Source of the DNA: Dromaius novaehollandiae
Lineage: Eukaryota; Chordata; Aves; Casuariiformes; Dromaiidae
NCBI RefSeq assembly: GCF_036370855.1
Contig: NC_088101.1
Coordinates: 627,501-691,500, forward strand
DNA: 64,000 nt
Reading direction: 5' to 3'
The notes below the pieces were generated by a model, which saw only the letters and a program-made list of their open reading frames with translations, did no database searches and had not been told where the DNA came from. The position numbers were made by a program, and so were the translations under genes. Positions 14,301-27,590 of this stretch are shown here, in pieces. Position 1 is the stretch's first letter; each line of letters begins with the position of its first letter.

Positions 14301-17300
14301 TCAGAAATCTTCCTTCCATATGGACGCATGTAGAGGCATGAGGTCTCTTGCTAAGCTAAACAGATGAGCCTTGTCCACCTCCCATTGGGAGAGAGGTTTC
14401 CAGACTACTTCCTACCTTTCTTGACACTTTTCACTTGAATGCTTTCTGTGAGTCAGCAAGTACTGTGTGACTCAATAAAAGCATACATCGGGCAAAACAG
14501 CTGTGAAGTAAAGTCAGTGCTGATAAAGAACGTGCAGGTGTTATTCTGGGGATCAACATACCTTCTAATGATGGTGCGGGATGGATTCTGGCCAGAAAGG
14601 TGTGCTGTGCAGAAGGGAGGTGGGAGGAGGCCCTGGGAGCAATGCTGCAGGATTTGGAGAGACAACGTGGCTGCGCAGAGGGAGAACTTCATGGGATCAA
14701 GAGCAGAGGGGTAAGAACAGCCACCGGAGGAGGACGTGAGGCCACGGGTAACCCTAACTGGGGTATGTGTGTGCTGTGAAGGCATCAAACAGTGCCATAA
14801 TGTGCACCTCAGAGCTGTCACCTCCAGAGCTCAGCTGCAAGGTGCTACCATTGTCCTGAAGCAGTCAGAGGCACCTGGAGGCAGACCAGCTCCCACAGTG
14901 CGATAAGGCCTGGCAGGCTTGTTGAAGTCAGGGCACAAGGTGCCCCATGAACAGGGAGCAGGGCTAGAGGAATCCACAGGAAAACCCTGCTCGTTTTAAG
15001 AGAAGCAGGCCAAGGCAAAGACAGATACACTGAACTGGCCAGGATGATGAGATACGGAGGAGAAGGACCTGACGCAATCACCTCAGCAGAGTTCCTGTTC
15101 CTCCTGGCTTGGGTGAGTGTTTCCTCAACGCATGAGACATGCATTCAGAAGGCGACACCACCCCACCTTTCTCTACCCTTCCCATGCCCAGGAGCGCTCC
15201 TGACCGTGAGAAAGTTCCAACATGCAAAGAAGACTCCTGTAGCAACGCCTTGCTCACTGTCAACTGAAAGCAAGTGACACCCTTGCTAACAACTAGTTTC
15301 AGAAAGAAAGCAAATACATACAGACATATTCACCTGTCCCAGGCAGACACAAGTGATCCATGCTGTCTCCCATGGGTGATGTTAGTGTGGCTTTTCAGCC
15401 CTTGACTGGGCAGCTGTATTGCCAAGGTGAGGACACATCTCAGCTGAGGAATCGGGGGGATCTTAGGGTCCTTCATCCTAGCAGATGCTGCTCTGAATTT
15501 TGTGTGCTTGGATACTGCTTGTGCAACTAGGAGCACAGGAGTATTTCCTGGAGACTTGTTTGGTACTTCTCATATATATCTAGGTGCAAAGTCCCTCCAA
15601 GATCTTCCACCAGTGTGGAATGGAGCAAAGAGTAGCTCCAAACATTCCTTTCTCCATATTTCTGGAGGTTGTTGTCCCATAAACCAGAGCCAACACATGT
15701 TTTGAAGACCCTATTGCCACCTTCACTCCCCATCTCTACCTACACTTGCTGAATTCCTTCATGGGAGACTCTGGCTGGCAAAAGGCGACGGGGAGCCGTA
15801 TTGCACATGTGAAGGTGGCTTGGGAGCCTGGCTTACAGTGCTCAGAGGGAGCGTCTGCCACTGCTGATAGGATTTCCAAGAAGGGAGCCAAGAGCCACCC
15901 ACATGGGTCACGGAGATGGTGTCTTTCTGCAACACACCCTCCCTCTCACCCAGCCCCAGGCAGGGCCCTATAGTTCCTCACGTGTTCTCCTGTGTGCTGA
16001 GACCTGCCAAAGCTTGCCACATTGTGCAGCCCAAAATAAACACTTGCTGGTTCTCCTGGAGAGCTTCTTCCTTCACCCTCAGAACCTCTCCACTCGCCTG
16101 CCTCCCACCAGCAAGAACCCTAGCCGGGGGTCAGTGGGCAGCAGCAGGTCCAGGGTACCAGTGGCGAGGGGGCCGCAGCGGCAGGGCAGGGCAGGGCATG
16201 GCTGCCCTACCAGCCATGACCGATGGGCCAGCCTGGTGTGCAGGGGTCAGGCAGCACAGGTCTGCAGCGTGCATATGGTGTGCGTAAGGGCAGGCTCCAC
16301 ACATTACCCAGGACATCTGTATCTCTATTTCACCGCTAGCCCTCCTGACGACCCCCCCCCGCTCTCTCCTCCTTGCCTTCCTCCCCTTGGAGGGCTGCCT
16401 TTCCACTGTTGCTGGCTGGTGCTGCTGGCTTGGTTTCCCCCTCTTTTTCTGGCAGTGTTACAGGATACTTGCACATTTTTTGCACTGAGTCAGCCTTTGG
16501 GCAGGAGAGTTTAGTTAGTAGAGGTGAGGGAGTCATCTCCCCCCACCCTCCCGAGCAGCCCAAGCATGGAGGAAAGGACTGCCCATAACACCAGAGAGGG
16601 GGAGAGCCACGTCAGCAGGGACAGCTGAAGGGATGCACCGAAATAGGTATTTGGCCCAGTGATGGCAGGGAGAGGGAGGTCACATCCACACAGCTGAGCA
16701 CTCCACGTCCCTCTCTGATGCCGCTTGGCGTTGCCCGTGCTGACCCCCAGCAGCAGCTTCCCGGTGGGCTGGCAGCGCAGGCAGTCTCGGGAAAGGACTT
16801 TCTCTCTTGGCCTCCTCTGACATAGGGGCAACTCACGTTTCCTTGGTGTGGGAGGCCAGCAAGGAGGATAGTGCTTCTTCCAGCCACATCAAGAGTTTGG
16901 ATAACAGTGCTGCTAGAAAACTTGTCCAGAAGGCAACAGGTAGGAAGCATGGGGGATGAGAGATGGTGAATAACTGAGGGTGAGTGGCAGTAATGGCATC
17001 CCCCAGGTCTGCCAGCCAGAGAGGGCTGAGCACCTCCCTCCTCATTACCTCACGTCAGGATCAGTCAAGGCTACCCAAGTGTGAAGTTTTTTCCTTTCCT
17101 TTCTCTTTAACTTGCTGTGCATTTTATGCTTGCTGCCTTCTCTGTCTGCTCGCATGCACACACACGCGCAGGCACGCATGCCCAGCATGACTCACCTAGC
17201 TGCCTCCCTTTGAACAGCCCCTGGCGAGCCGCCCGCCATGACTGTCTCCTGCACAGGATGCTGCAGACTCCTTGAAACCCCAGTGCAATCACAGATGTCC

Positions 17301-18547
17301 CTCAAATAGCTTCAGATCCGAGAAATCTGTCCAGCCCAGGCATATCTGGGGAAGGACTGAGGTTCAGGCTTTACAGTGGTTTGATGGGAGGAGCGGGAAG
17401 AAGAGCAGGAATTGAATCAGAAGTTGAATCAGAACTCTACAGACTCCCATAATGCTATCAAGAGGCTACATAAAAAGAATCAGTAAGATGTAAGCTTGTG
17501 GTTGATGGAAAATACAAAATAGAACGGGGCTTTCTGTTTCAGTTGTGTGAAATTCTTTCTGGTCTCTAGCCTGCCCAGTGCTCTCCCTGTGATCACAACT
17601 TCATGGTTATCTGTTGAAGTAAAAGCAGTGTTATTTCAGATCCCCTCCAGATGCGTCAGCCTTTGCTCCAGCCTCAGGGACATGTAGGCACCATAAGACA
17701 CCCAGAGTGAATCCTAAGCAGCTGGGTTCCCATGTTTATTCATATGCTCTAAACCTGAGGGCTTTTAAAGAGATATTTCTTCAGCTCTGTCCAGGGGCAC
17801 TTGTCCTACAGGAGATCACCACACATCTCCACTTGCTTTGGGTGTGAGTCTGAAACCCTTCTTCTAGGCAGGGTATATATCTTTTTATAGCTAAACTAAT
17901 AATTACTTTGAAGGTTTAACACACTTGGCTTATTTCTGCAGAGTGGGCCAGATTCGTGTATGGGGGCAGCCAGGAGTGTTGGCAGAAATAGGGCAGAGAC
18001 TGTAAAACAGGCCAGGGGAAGCAGTGGGATCTCTCACAGCAGCAGATCTCCCTCACTTGCAGAGATTTAGATCCAGATCCAGATCCAGCAATGCGCTTAA
18101 CTGTGAGCTTGAATTTAAGCATCTGGGTCAATTAAAGACAAGCCGATGCCCTAATGAGCTTTGAGACGTGACCCAGCAGGGCTTGGAGTGGTGTTTCACA
18201 CTGCTCGCTTGCTTTCCAGAGAAAGCTGTGTGCTAGAGGGTAAGGAAAAACTCAGCATCGCAGTACAAAGCAGCTTGTGTAAGACATCAGCAGTCCCATT
18301 ATTTGGTTTAATTTCACTCAGGAAATATGAGTAAAAGAGGTGAGGGACCCTCAGATGTGAATGTCCGGGGCCTTTGCCTGCTCAGTGCATTCTGGACCTT
18401 TGGGATTTTGCTGTTTCCCCCATCTCTGGTGTGACTGCTGCCCGAAGTCCCTCCTGTTCGGGTTCTGGGCTGGTCCTTATATCTTCCTTCCATTTCTGGG
18501 CTGGAAGTTGGTGGGCCAGCATTTTGCATGCTCACTTTTCCTGGGGT

Positions 18548-18581
<34 letters not shown>

Positions 18582-18684
18582 GCAAGGAACCTGGTTTTGA
18601 GAGCTGAAAGAAAGGAGAGGACATGGGAACTGTTTCAAGCCTTCACTTCTTAACAAGTTAGTGGGTCTCTCTTTTCCATCTGGA
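11346..18684. other. Intergenic; one candidate conserved element
   Basis: No gene is recognised. The AT-rich block at 13190-13420, with TAATTAG and CTAATTGA words, looks different from its surroundings and is discussed as a finding. The 203-codon frame at 15903-16514 lies in GC-rich DNA and has no recognisable content. Confidence 0.5.
18551..18580. repeat. T30 homopolymer
   Basis: Thirty consecutive T. It could be the tail of a reverse-oriented retroposon, but the flanks are not recognised. Confidence 0.9.
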
Positions 18685-18815
18685 TGCTGTCCACATGGGG
18701 AAACTGAGTCATGGGGGCAGATATGTGTTAGTCAGGCTCTCCTAGCCAGCCAGTGGCAGAATATGGCTCCACAGAGTACCACCCTCCTGCTTTAACCACT
18801 AATCCTAACTAATCC
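18685..18815 (+). mobile_element. MIR-like SINE relic
   Basis: Shows the core and tail order of MIR-type SINEs: GGGGAAACTGAGTCATGGGG, then CCAGCCAGTGGCAGAATATG and CTGCTTTAACCACTAATCC. It is strongly diverged, as expected of an ancient amniote copy. Confidence 0.65.
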
Positions 18816-21800
18816 TCGTCAAAGTAGGGCAGAAAATTATGTGGTCTGCCATTACTCTGCTGCCTGCCTTTCTTACCTAGGAATTTTTCAGTTTATGCTA
18901 GTCTCTGTCCCATCTGACATACTCCTTATATTGCTTGCTATATGGTGAAGTAATACAGGAACTTCTATTGGAAGATCTAGGCATTGTTAGATTCAAAAAG
19001 CCTCGTGCCACACTGGGCTTGCTGCTTGCCACAGTGAAGGGACCACACCAGCTGTGGGCCATACTGTGCCATTTGCTTGGATGATCCGTGTGTCCTTGGG
19101 TGGCAGGCTGGATCCTCCACAGCCTGCAATGTGGGAGCAGCTGATGGTGGAGCCCAAGGGATGAAGGTTGGGAAGCCTGGATCATGGCAGTCTGCTCTCA
19201 AAGGGCTGAGCCTTTCCAGTGTCCCAGGAGGCTGTAAAATCCTGCTGCATGCGTGAAGAGTTCAGAGGGAATATCATCTCAGCTTTGCCTCCCCCATGCA
19301 TTATTCCTGGGCCTGGAGCATGGCCACTGCTCTGCAGCATGCTCTGGCAGACAGCAGCAGGTCTCCTCACAGAGAAGTGAGTCAGTGCTTGGGGGTGCTT
19401 TCAGCCAGCTGCAAGTGAGGAGAGCAGCCTGCTAAGCACCTTCTCAGAGGATTTCCAGGACTCGTTGTTCAGCTCTTGATGGCCGTTTGTCCAGCTGCCA
19501 TATGAGAGACTAGCCAGCATGAGCTGCTGCATCTCAGTGGTTTTATTGCTTCTGTTGCAGTCCCTCCCTCTGTCTCCTTCAAACACCACCTCGCCGTCCA
19601 CTGGCTTTCCTGAAAAGATGCCAAATTTTTCCAGGCTGAGCTATTCAATCCAGTGGCTCATCACTTTAATCCTTTTCACCTTAAAGGGCAGCAGCCTGAA
19701 GTTGATGCGGTGTCAATCACAAGCTTGCACGTGTTTACTACGGTAGCCCAGCTTCGTGAGCGTCTCCCACTGTCCTGCCCTTCCCCTCGCAGCCTGATGC
19801 AAGTCCGGCAGCACTAGCCCAGCCTGCTGCTCAGGGGATCAGCAAGACCAGGTTACTTCCTGTAAGAGGGAGTGAGCTGAAGCCAGCTTTCTTTTGCCAG
19901 ACCCTTCCCGGACTGTGCAGGGAAACTGGAGCACACACGTAATGCAGCAGTCAGCCCCTGAAGCCACCCTGTCCTATCCTGTTTGGAGAGAAGGAAGTGA
20001 AACTCAGCCCACCAGATAGGGGCTTAGTCTTCTTGCTGGCCGTGGAAGAGATGCTCCCCAAGATAAAGAACTGATTTCCACTCCAGCCATGTCCATTTTC
20101 GTCGCTCAGATCCTGGAAAACTTCCTGCTATCCTACATTAAGCCCTCATCTCCTGGTCTTGTTTTGGAAGGTCCTTTCTTCTCCTGTATCCTGTCTGCAG
20201 GACCATTAGCTAGCTGCCTTCACATCTTTCCTTTTGCTTGTTTGCTAGGCAATGTTTTGGAGCTGAATTACTGGCTCTGTGCTGCAGTGCCAGCAGTTTG
20301 GTGACACCCGGCAGTGTTTGCCTGCAGACTGAAGGGGCCTGCATGACATCTTTTTTTAACATTCTGGCATTAAATTGCCTGGATCTAGGCAGAAAAGGAT
20401 TCTGTTACCTGTTCTGGATGTTGGCAGAGTAAGATGGACCTGGTGCCTCTCTACTTCTTCTAGGGAATGTGGGCTTATGAACCAAGTAGGGTCTGGCAGT
20501 GATGATGCACAAAGAGCATCTGCTAGAGAAAAGAGCAGCATGAGAGACAAGCTTTCTAAAAAAATCCCATGACCCACAGTATGGTCTGCACAGAGGTGCA
20601 AGGTGTCCAACACGGCCATGGTTGGGATCCATGTTTTTATCTTTTCTTACACAGATACACACATGAACACACAGAAATTAGTTATACAGGAAACAAAATG
20701 TTCCTGGTTCAGACTTACCTCCATGCCCATATGAAGACAACAGATAAGACCTATGCGCAATCCCACATATGGAATTCAAAAAAACCCAGCATTTTCAGTG
20801 GGAAGGCAATACTGACACTTCGGCTGAAACACCAGAGATACCTCAGACAGAAAAATGGGCATTGCAGAGCTGGGTAGAATTATCCCAAAGGAAAGTCAGC
20901 ATTAATCTTACTGTGCAGATCATGCTGAACAATGGAGGCAGCTGGAACCACTTTTCTCAGTGGGCATCACTATTTCCATTCTTGGCCTCAGTTCTGAAGA
21001 ACTCAATCTGATGAGGGCATGCTGCAACTGAAATCTTCAGAAAAAATGGAGAGAAAAGATGGACATGTATACCTATCCTGGGTAGAGAGCCACTCCAGAG
21101 AATAGTCATCTGCAAACAGACACTGGAAAGAAAGAAGTGCTTGTGGTGCTGTGTGATGCACAGGGAGGCAGGTCTGGTTCAAAGGTGGGTATAGAGATGA
21201 AAATCCACTGAAGTATCTTGGAGTAGCACTGGGTTTGGAAAGAGACCTAAGTGAATTGGCCCTTACTTCTTTTAATCTGGTACTACCTGAAACAGAGGAA
21301 TCGCAGCTGAGCACAGCTGCACTCAACTCGTATCCAAGGAAAAATAAGGATGTGGAGTTTGGCTGGGAGCCCTTTATAAATGGCTAATTCCCCTCCACTT
21401 AAAGAAAACTCTTTCTAGTTGTTACACACTGCTGAACCTTTGCCGGTGTCCCTGTTCCAGCACTGATTTGATCCATATTGACCAAATTCAGTGCAAAGTT
21501 TCCAGTCAAATCAGCCTTTGGTTTCTCAGCTACTCCCACGCACTGCCAGCATTTTGAGTTGAGCTGTCTTTGTGAGTGTCTGTTGTTTGCAAGACAACCC
21601 AGCTGCTCTCCAGGCGCCTTGATGACCAGAAGCATCTTTAGCAATATGAAAAACACCTTCACTAAGAAGCCATATTTTAGTTAAGACTTTCATGTAGCAC
21701 CAAGATTTACTGCTGGAACTCACCAGCCCATCATATCCACATTGTTTGTCTCATTTTGCATGTCAGGTTGTTGAATCTCATTAAGAAAACAAATTGTGAC

Positions 21801-22524
21801 AAAAATCTCAGTAGAAGGATGACAGGACATGTCACTGGAGTGTTGAAAGAGAGAAACAAACAGCAAAGACTTGTATTCAGGAGAAACATCATTTCTTCTG
21901 ACAGTTAACTTTGGTCTGAATCAGAGCAAACCACCTGTTTGTTTTTTAATTTTTCCTTTTAACTGTCCCTTGCCTTCCTTGCAGGATTTCTTCCATGCAA
22001 GTCTCCTCTGAAAGCAGAGATCTGGCAGTGACTACAAGGAGTGCAAACACGTGGTAACCCAGTTCTGGATTTAGTGAAACTTTTGTGAACCCAAAATATT
22101 TCAGATTTCTCAGTGAATATACATATTTCAAGGAAACTGTGTAGCCATCTACTTATACCTTAGGTGTCAGCACACAGGAAAACATCCATGCACACAGATA
22201 ATGCAAACAAATATAGCATTCATTAGAGAGAGCTATTTTCAGATTCATAAAGGTTTATTAGGAACAGTGGAAAATAAAATAAACAACTATTAAGAACAGC
22301 TCAGTGGAGACCTATTAACTCTGCAGGAAACATTTGTCCTTTCTGACAGAATTACAGAATTATACTAGTGCTCAAGCCAGTCTGCTAATACAATCAGTTT
22401 GTTTCTACTGCTCATTTCCTTGCTAATTTTAAGGCCAGAGGTTTGCAGCTCAGATTTCATTTTCTGGCCCATTCAAGTGGAAGTACCTCTGCCCCTGGGG
22501 AAAATGCAGGCTGCTCAGAGGTTT
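18816..22524. other. Intergenic, nothing recognised
   Basis: Only short chance frames. No RNA gene or clear repeat was seen. Confidence 0.55.
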
Positions 22525-22720
22525 GTAAAATGATAGAAGAGTTTAGGTGGGGAAGGAACTCTGCAGGTCTCTGTCCCCTCTCGGCTCCAACGAGACCACC
22601 TTCACAGCCAGGTCAGGTCGCTCGGAGTCTTGTCCAGGCAAATGATCATGGTGTCCGAGGATGGAGATGCCACCATCTCTCTGGTCCCTGCCCGAAGCCT
22701 GCCCAGCCCCCCTGTTTCCT
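22525..22720 (-). mobile_element. CR1 LINE 3' end fragment, reverse
   Basis: Follows the reversed CR1 tail: TGATAGAAGAGTTTAGGTGG (cf. the tcatagaat...ggtt...gga end), then CTTGTCCAG...GGATGGAGATGCCACCATC and TCTCTGGTCCCTGCC. It is diverged and may extend to about 22860. Confidence 0.65.
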
Positions 22721-25419
22721 CCTGTCCCATTGGCACTTGCCTTACCTCGTGTGTCTGCCTTGATCGCAGCTGGCCTCTTGAGCATGGGCTGTTCCCTTCT
22801 CCTTGAGATGAAATGACTCTGGCTGGGCTCTCTTTCACCTCCTGCTGAGAAGTCCTTTCTCTTGCCTTAGACGAGAGGAGCTATGAGTTTATCCTAGTAG
22901 CAGGTCAACGCAGTCAATGTTTGTTGGGAAAAGGAGAAGCAAGCAGTGGCAGAGAGACCACCACGGAAATCTGGTCAGTACCATGAAGATCTGACCCCCA
23001 AGATGCATGAAGTCTTCCACTTATATCTGGGCATGCTATATTTTCCCACTTGGACAGCTCTGTATATAGCCAGATTTGTCTAGTATGTGAGTCATCTAGG
23101 AATGCTCATTAAAAACTTAATTGAAATACCTAAACATGGTCTAGGATTCAATCTCTATTTTTACTACATCTGTGTTGAGGACAAATAGCATTTTTCCCTC
23201 CCTTGATGGTGAGCAGAAGGCTGGTCAGGGTAAGCACTGCACGATAATTTTTCTATCACTTACCAGAGTGCATGTTGATAGAAAAAACATTGCTCAGGTT
23301 TTGCGTAAGCTCTCCACCACTACGCTCTGCTCTTTTCAATGCTTCAACCTCAGGTTTCGTTTTTGGCTGTAACAGAAGTCAAATGGTATTTTAAAAAACA
23401 GAAAAAAACACCTCAAACCACATATACTTTTGTACACGCAGGCTGAGCTGCTCAACTGGACAGAGAGTATCTGGTAGCGATGACAGAGGAAATGGTGACC
23501 GAGGATTCTGCGAAATCTGTATTGGGGAAGGAAGTTGGGTGAATGCTGTCACTATTTTTATATGACTTCTTTCTCGCTCACTCTCCAAAAACATGGCATC
23601 TTCTTGGTGCAGAATAGCTACGCTGTTGTCAGAAATGGGTCTACGCTGCTCAGGTAGGACCTCAGGCACTGCTGAGGGCATCATGTCCCCCAGAACCCCC
23701 ATGCAGTGGGGCATGGACCACTGGTCGGGTGAGTTTTGCTCCCAGGGAGCTTCCCCAAAGGAAAGGATATCATGAGGCCAATGTCAGAAACATTTGTGGG
23801 CTAGGTGGAACAAGTGTCTATTGATGGGAGAAAGGCCAAACAAGAGATCAATAAATGTGGCAGAGATCTAACCTAAGCTGTGAGACAAACAGGGAGAGAA
23901 GGTGAACAGTTCCTGTGAAACTGAGCATTTCCAGCCCAAATCCCCAGCATTTTATTGAGACCTTTGGGATCTCTCTGGGTCACACTCATTACCAAGTCTC
24001 TGCCAGAGCAGCTAACAAGCAGGAGTTACCAAAATCACTCTCCAGGAAGGAAAAAGAAATGGTCAAGAGGATCTCAATGTCCCCACATGCAGACAGGTTT
24101 TGCATCCAACAGCAGGAGAGTCTTGACCTCAGTGCACAGGGCCAAACCCAGAGAGCTTACATGGGCAGTGATATTGGAGGGCTCACAGGCCGAATGCTAA
24201 AGCGGGGCTGGCTCAAAGCTTAGTATCTGGAGCAAGTACAACATGCCCCAGATACTGAATCATCTGAAGCCAAACTATGCTTTGTTATTCACGTAAAACC
24301 TCAGTTTCTCATTGGCTCTCTTCCATGTGTGAGAGCACATACGGACAGTGGGGATGGGGGAACATGGCCTTCTCTCCCACCGGGACTTGCAGAGCAGCTG
24401 CTCTTTATCCAGGCTAGTTCCCTCTGCTCTTCCTACCATCAACAGGGATCTTTCAGATGAAGGGGATTAAGAGCAAACACTAATTAAGGAAGCCCCTTGA
24501 ATGGGTAGAAGGACCAAGGTGTTACAGATGTTTTTCTACAAGGCCCAGAAGCAATGTGGACACTTGAGATGGTTGTGCAAGACTGATCTCTTGTGCAAGA
24601 GTGAGGATAAGCCCTTCTTCCTTCTTGGAGAGCAGAGCCACTGAAACCTTGGATCCTGACTTCTTTCTTTTCACTCTCTCCTACTCTGTGCATATTTACC
24701 CCAAATATATTTACTCTATATATATTCTATGTGTAATTTCTGCTGCTGTGACTACAAGCATCTGCAAATGTGTGTATGCAGATACACAGAAAATCCAGCC
24801 CTGCTGCAGGTAACAGGAATTCCCACCACAGCAACAGCAGATTCATTAATTTCCTGAATCACATTGGCTGAGGATTAATTACACAACCCTGATAATGTGC
24901 AGGGGCTTTAGGAGATTGTTAATGATTCATCTGCATTCTGGCCTCTGGGGAGAAAAAGTCAACAGGAGACAGGAGGCCTTTGAATCAGAGGGGTAGTTCA
25001 GGCAAAATGGCACAGCTCTCTTCTCTCCCTGCTCACATTAGAGCAACGTATGTTGCTCCTGGGGACATTTCCATAGGACTCCTAGATAGGCCCCAAGATA
25101 AAAAAAAAAAAAAAAAAAAAAGAGGGCTTTTCCAGGCAGTTTTGCCTGACAACACTGCTGTTTGGAGGAATTTCCTTCATAAGCAGAAAGTCCTGTGTCA
25201 GTGTGTGGTGTTCCCAGATCAGCATCCAACGGCCACAGGTTGATGTGAGACCAGCACTACTCAGTCCATCCATCCTGTCTCTGGTAAGGACCAGGAATGA
25301 ATGCCTAGCAAGAAGTAAAAGCATGGTGCTAGCACATTGTGATACTCTCCCAGAGTACTGTCCAGGCCTCTAGCTACGTGGGACTGAGGGAATTCCTGAA
25401 GCACAGATGGCGTCTTTGC
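22721..25419. other. Intergenic; A22 run and one candidate conserved element
   Basis: No gene is recognised. It contains 22 A at 25100-25121 and an AT-rich block at 24830-24950 with homeobox-like words (see findings). Confidence 0.55.
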
Positions 25420-25630
25420 AATTAATAGCCCTCGATGGATTTTTCTGTCATGAATTTGTCTAATTGCTCTTTAAACCTGTGTGAGCTTTTAGCATGTACA
25501 ACATCCTGTGATTCAGTGTGTCATGCTTTAACTATCCACTGTGCAAAGATGTCCACTCTTTGGAAACTGTCATGTAGTTTTATTTGCTGCTCCCATTCTC
25601 TGTAGCATCCTGGCTCATCGGCATGTGACC
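25420..25630 (-). mobile_element. CR1-like LINE 3' end fragment, reverse
   Basis: Reads as the reverse of the ancient CR1 tail: CCTCGATGGATTTTTCTGTC, ATGAATTTGTCTAATTGCTC, then ACAACATCCTGTGATTCAGT and TGTGCAAAGATGTCCACTC. It is the same family as the forward copy at 4090. Confidence 0.75.
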
Positions 25631-25742
25631 TGAGCAGTGCAGGTCCAGGTACACTTCTCTCTGAGACTCCCCTCCTGACTGCTCTGCTTTAAGAAATTAG
25701 CCACAGGTACACACAAAAGAGGCTCTGCTGGATCTAGGCTTG

Positions 25743-25835
25743 ATTTTATATGATATATATAATATAATGTGTATTAATATATAATTATTAATTCATTAAT
25801 ATATAGTTTATATATATATATGATATGTGATTTTA
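25743..25835. repeat. AT-rich low-complexity tract
   Basis: About 90 bp are almost entirely A and T, including TATATATATATA stretches and two copies of ATTAATATAT (25773-25782 and 25795-25804). Confidence 0.9.
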
Positions 25836-27449
25836 TGACAGGGAAAGTCAACATATTTTGAAGGCAATTGACTTTGCCAGCTCAAAGCTGGGCATGACTG
25901 TCACCTGATTCAGCCAAGTGCTAAAAGTGTGCATAACCCTGGGTCTAAAATTTTCCCTTTCATGGTCTGACTTGGCTTTTGCAACAGCAAACAGCTTGTG
26001 GATGAGTGTGTCCAGGATAGGCTCACCAGAATATTTATAGATACTACAGGAGACATTCTTTGAGCCATGAAGGCAGTCAAATAGCAATTAAACATTTTAA
26101 TAAGAATGATCTCTTCTGCAGGGAGCTCAGCTCCTGGACCACGAGTCTGGTACCATACAAAGAGGCTGGGTAGGTCACAGCGCTTACCTCCTCTGTAACA
26201 ACAGTAGTAACATCGGTCAGAGCCCTCACATCCATGGTTTGCTGAGAGTGGACTGAAAAGGTGCGTGGCAGGTGGCCTGAAATCATTGGAAAGTAGGATG
26301 ATTATCGCTTAATCCTCTTTTACTGCAGGCCGAACTGCACACTTTGCGGGTGCTGTCAGCCACAGACAACCCCTGGACAGTAACTTTGACACGCCTGGGT
26401 GGGTAGTAACTAGCCAAGCACAAGGCTGAGCTGCTGTGATACCTTGGTCCTGGCCAGGTTAGGAGTAGGATCAGGCAAAGGACCAGATTTACCTTAGAAG
26501 GAGGTTTGTCAACAAGCCTAGATGGCCATCCACTTTAAATAGATGTTTTTTCCTGTATAGTTAAAAATATCAGAATGGCTTAAGGTTTTTTTTTCTTTAT
26601 GGTTGTGATCACAGGTAGCCACGTCCCTCATTAAATACACCAATGTTCTCCATGTCCCTGGCTTCTTCTCCACTTGGTTTCTCCCTCTTTTTTTTTTCCC
26701 GTAAACTCTTGCAAGGTTTTGCAGAAAACCTGTTTAAAGTTCCAATCCATTTTGCACAATTCAAGAGGATTCAACATGCCACCGGAGGCAATTCATCCAT
26801 CAAAGATGCATTTGGGACTTTCTATTGACACCTCCCAGGCTCAGGCCCTGTCATTTATACTTCTTTATTTCTCTTGTTTGTAGGTTTGGAGGAAAGAATG
26901 GGCCTTTACTGCTGAATGCTTCTACAGGAGCTCCCAAGATTAATGTCTTGCCATGACAAGAAACTTCTGTGATCTTTTCTAACTGGCTATATTAAGCATG
27001 TAGCAGCTGCTCTGTGTTTTGTCCACATCCCACAGGGGTGATCTGATCTTCCTGTTACATCCAACGCTCCCAAGGCCCTCTACCAGAGGCAATGCATGCT
27101 GTGCACAGATAACTATGTTTCTTGGGACTGTGTTTGGGGGGTTTGAGAAGTTTTTTTCAGTTTTGGTTTTAATGATTCAGTTGTTTTTCCAATAGGTTTG
27201 TGGCTGCTGTGCTGACTAAGCAGTGTTATGGGTGGGATGAGCTATGCTGGGGAGAACAGGAGGTGTTTGAATTTGAGATTTCCTCTTTTTGTTCCCTGGC
27301 TGAACTTGTGTGTCCACCTTGTCCTAAGCTCTTGCCCAGCACCTACAGCAGTCCTAAAGGCAGGGTTTTCAAAAGTGCTGTGCACTCAACACAGAGCAAA
27401 GGACAGTCCTTGTCTGAGAAAAATGGTCAGCCCTTACGCGCTTTCTGAA
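25836..27449. other. Intergenic, nothing recognised
   Basis: No coding, RNA or clear repeat signal seen. Confidence 0.55.
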
Positions 27450-27590
27450 GTTGGAATAATTACCCTTCTTGGACAGATGGGGAAAGTCAGGTGAAGAGAC
27501 AAGGTCTGACTTGTCCCAGGTAACCCAGCAAGTCAGGGGCAGGACTGGGCCTACAGCTCAGCTTGCTAATCTTCTGGATAGTGACATCCA
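27450..27590 (+). mobile_element. MIR-like SINE relic
   Basis: Shows the MIR order: GGACAGATGGGGAAAGTCAG, GACTTGTCCCAGGTAACCCA, GCAAGTCAGGGGCAGGACTG. The spacing fits the MIR core. It is diverged and inactive. Confidence 0.75.

Noticed and set aside
15903-16514. 203-codon plus-strand frame
   Set aside because: No family resemblance, no exon-like boundaries, and overlapping frames on both strands are equally open.
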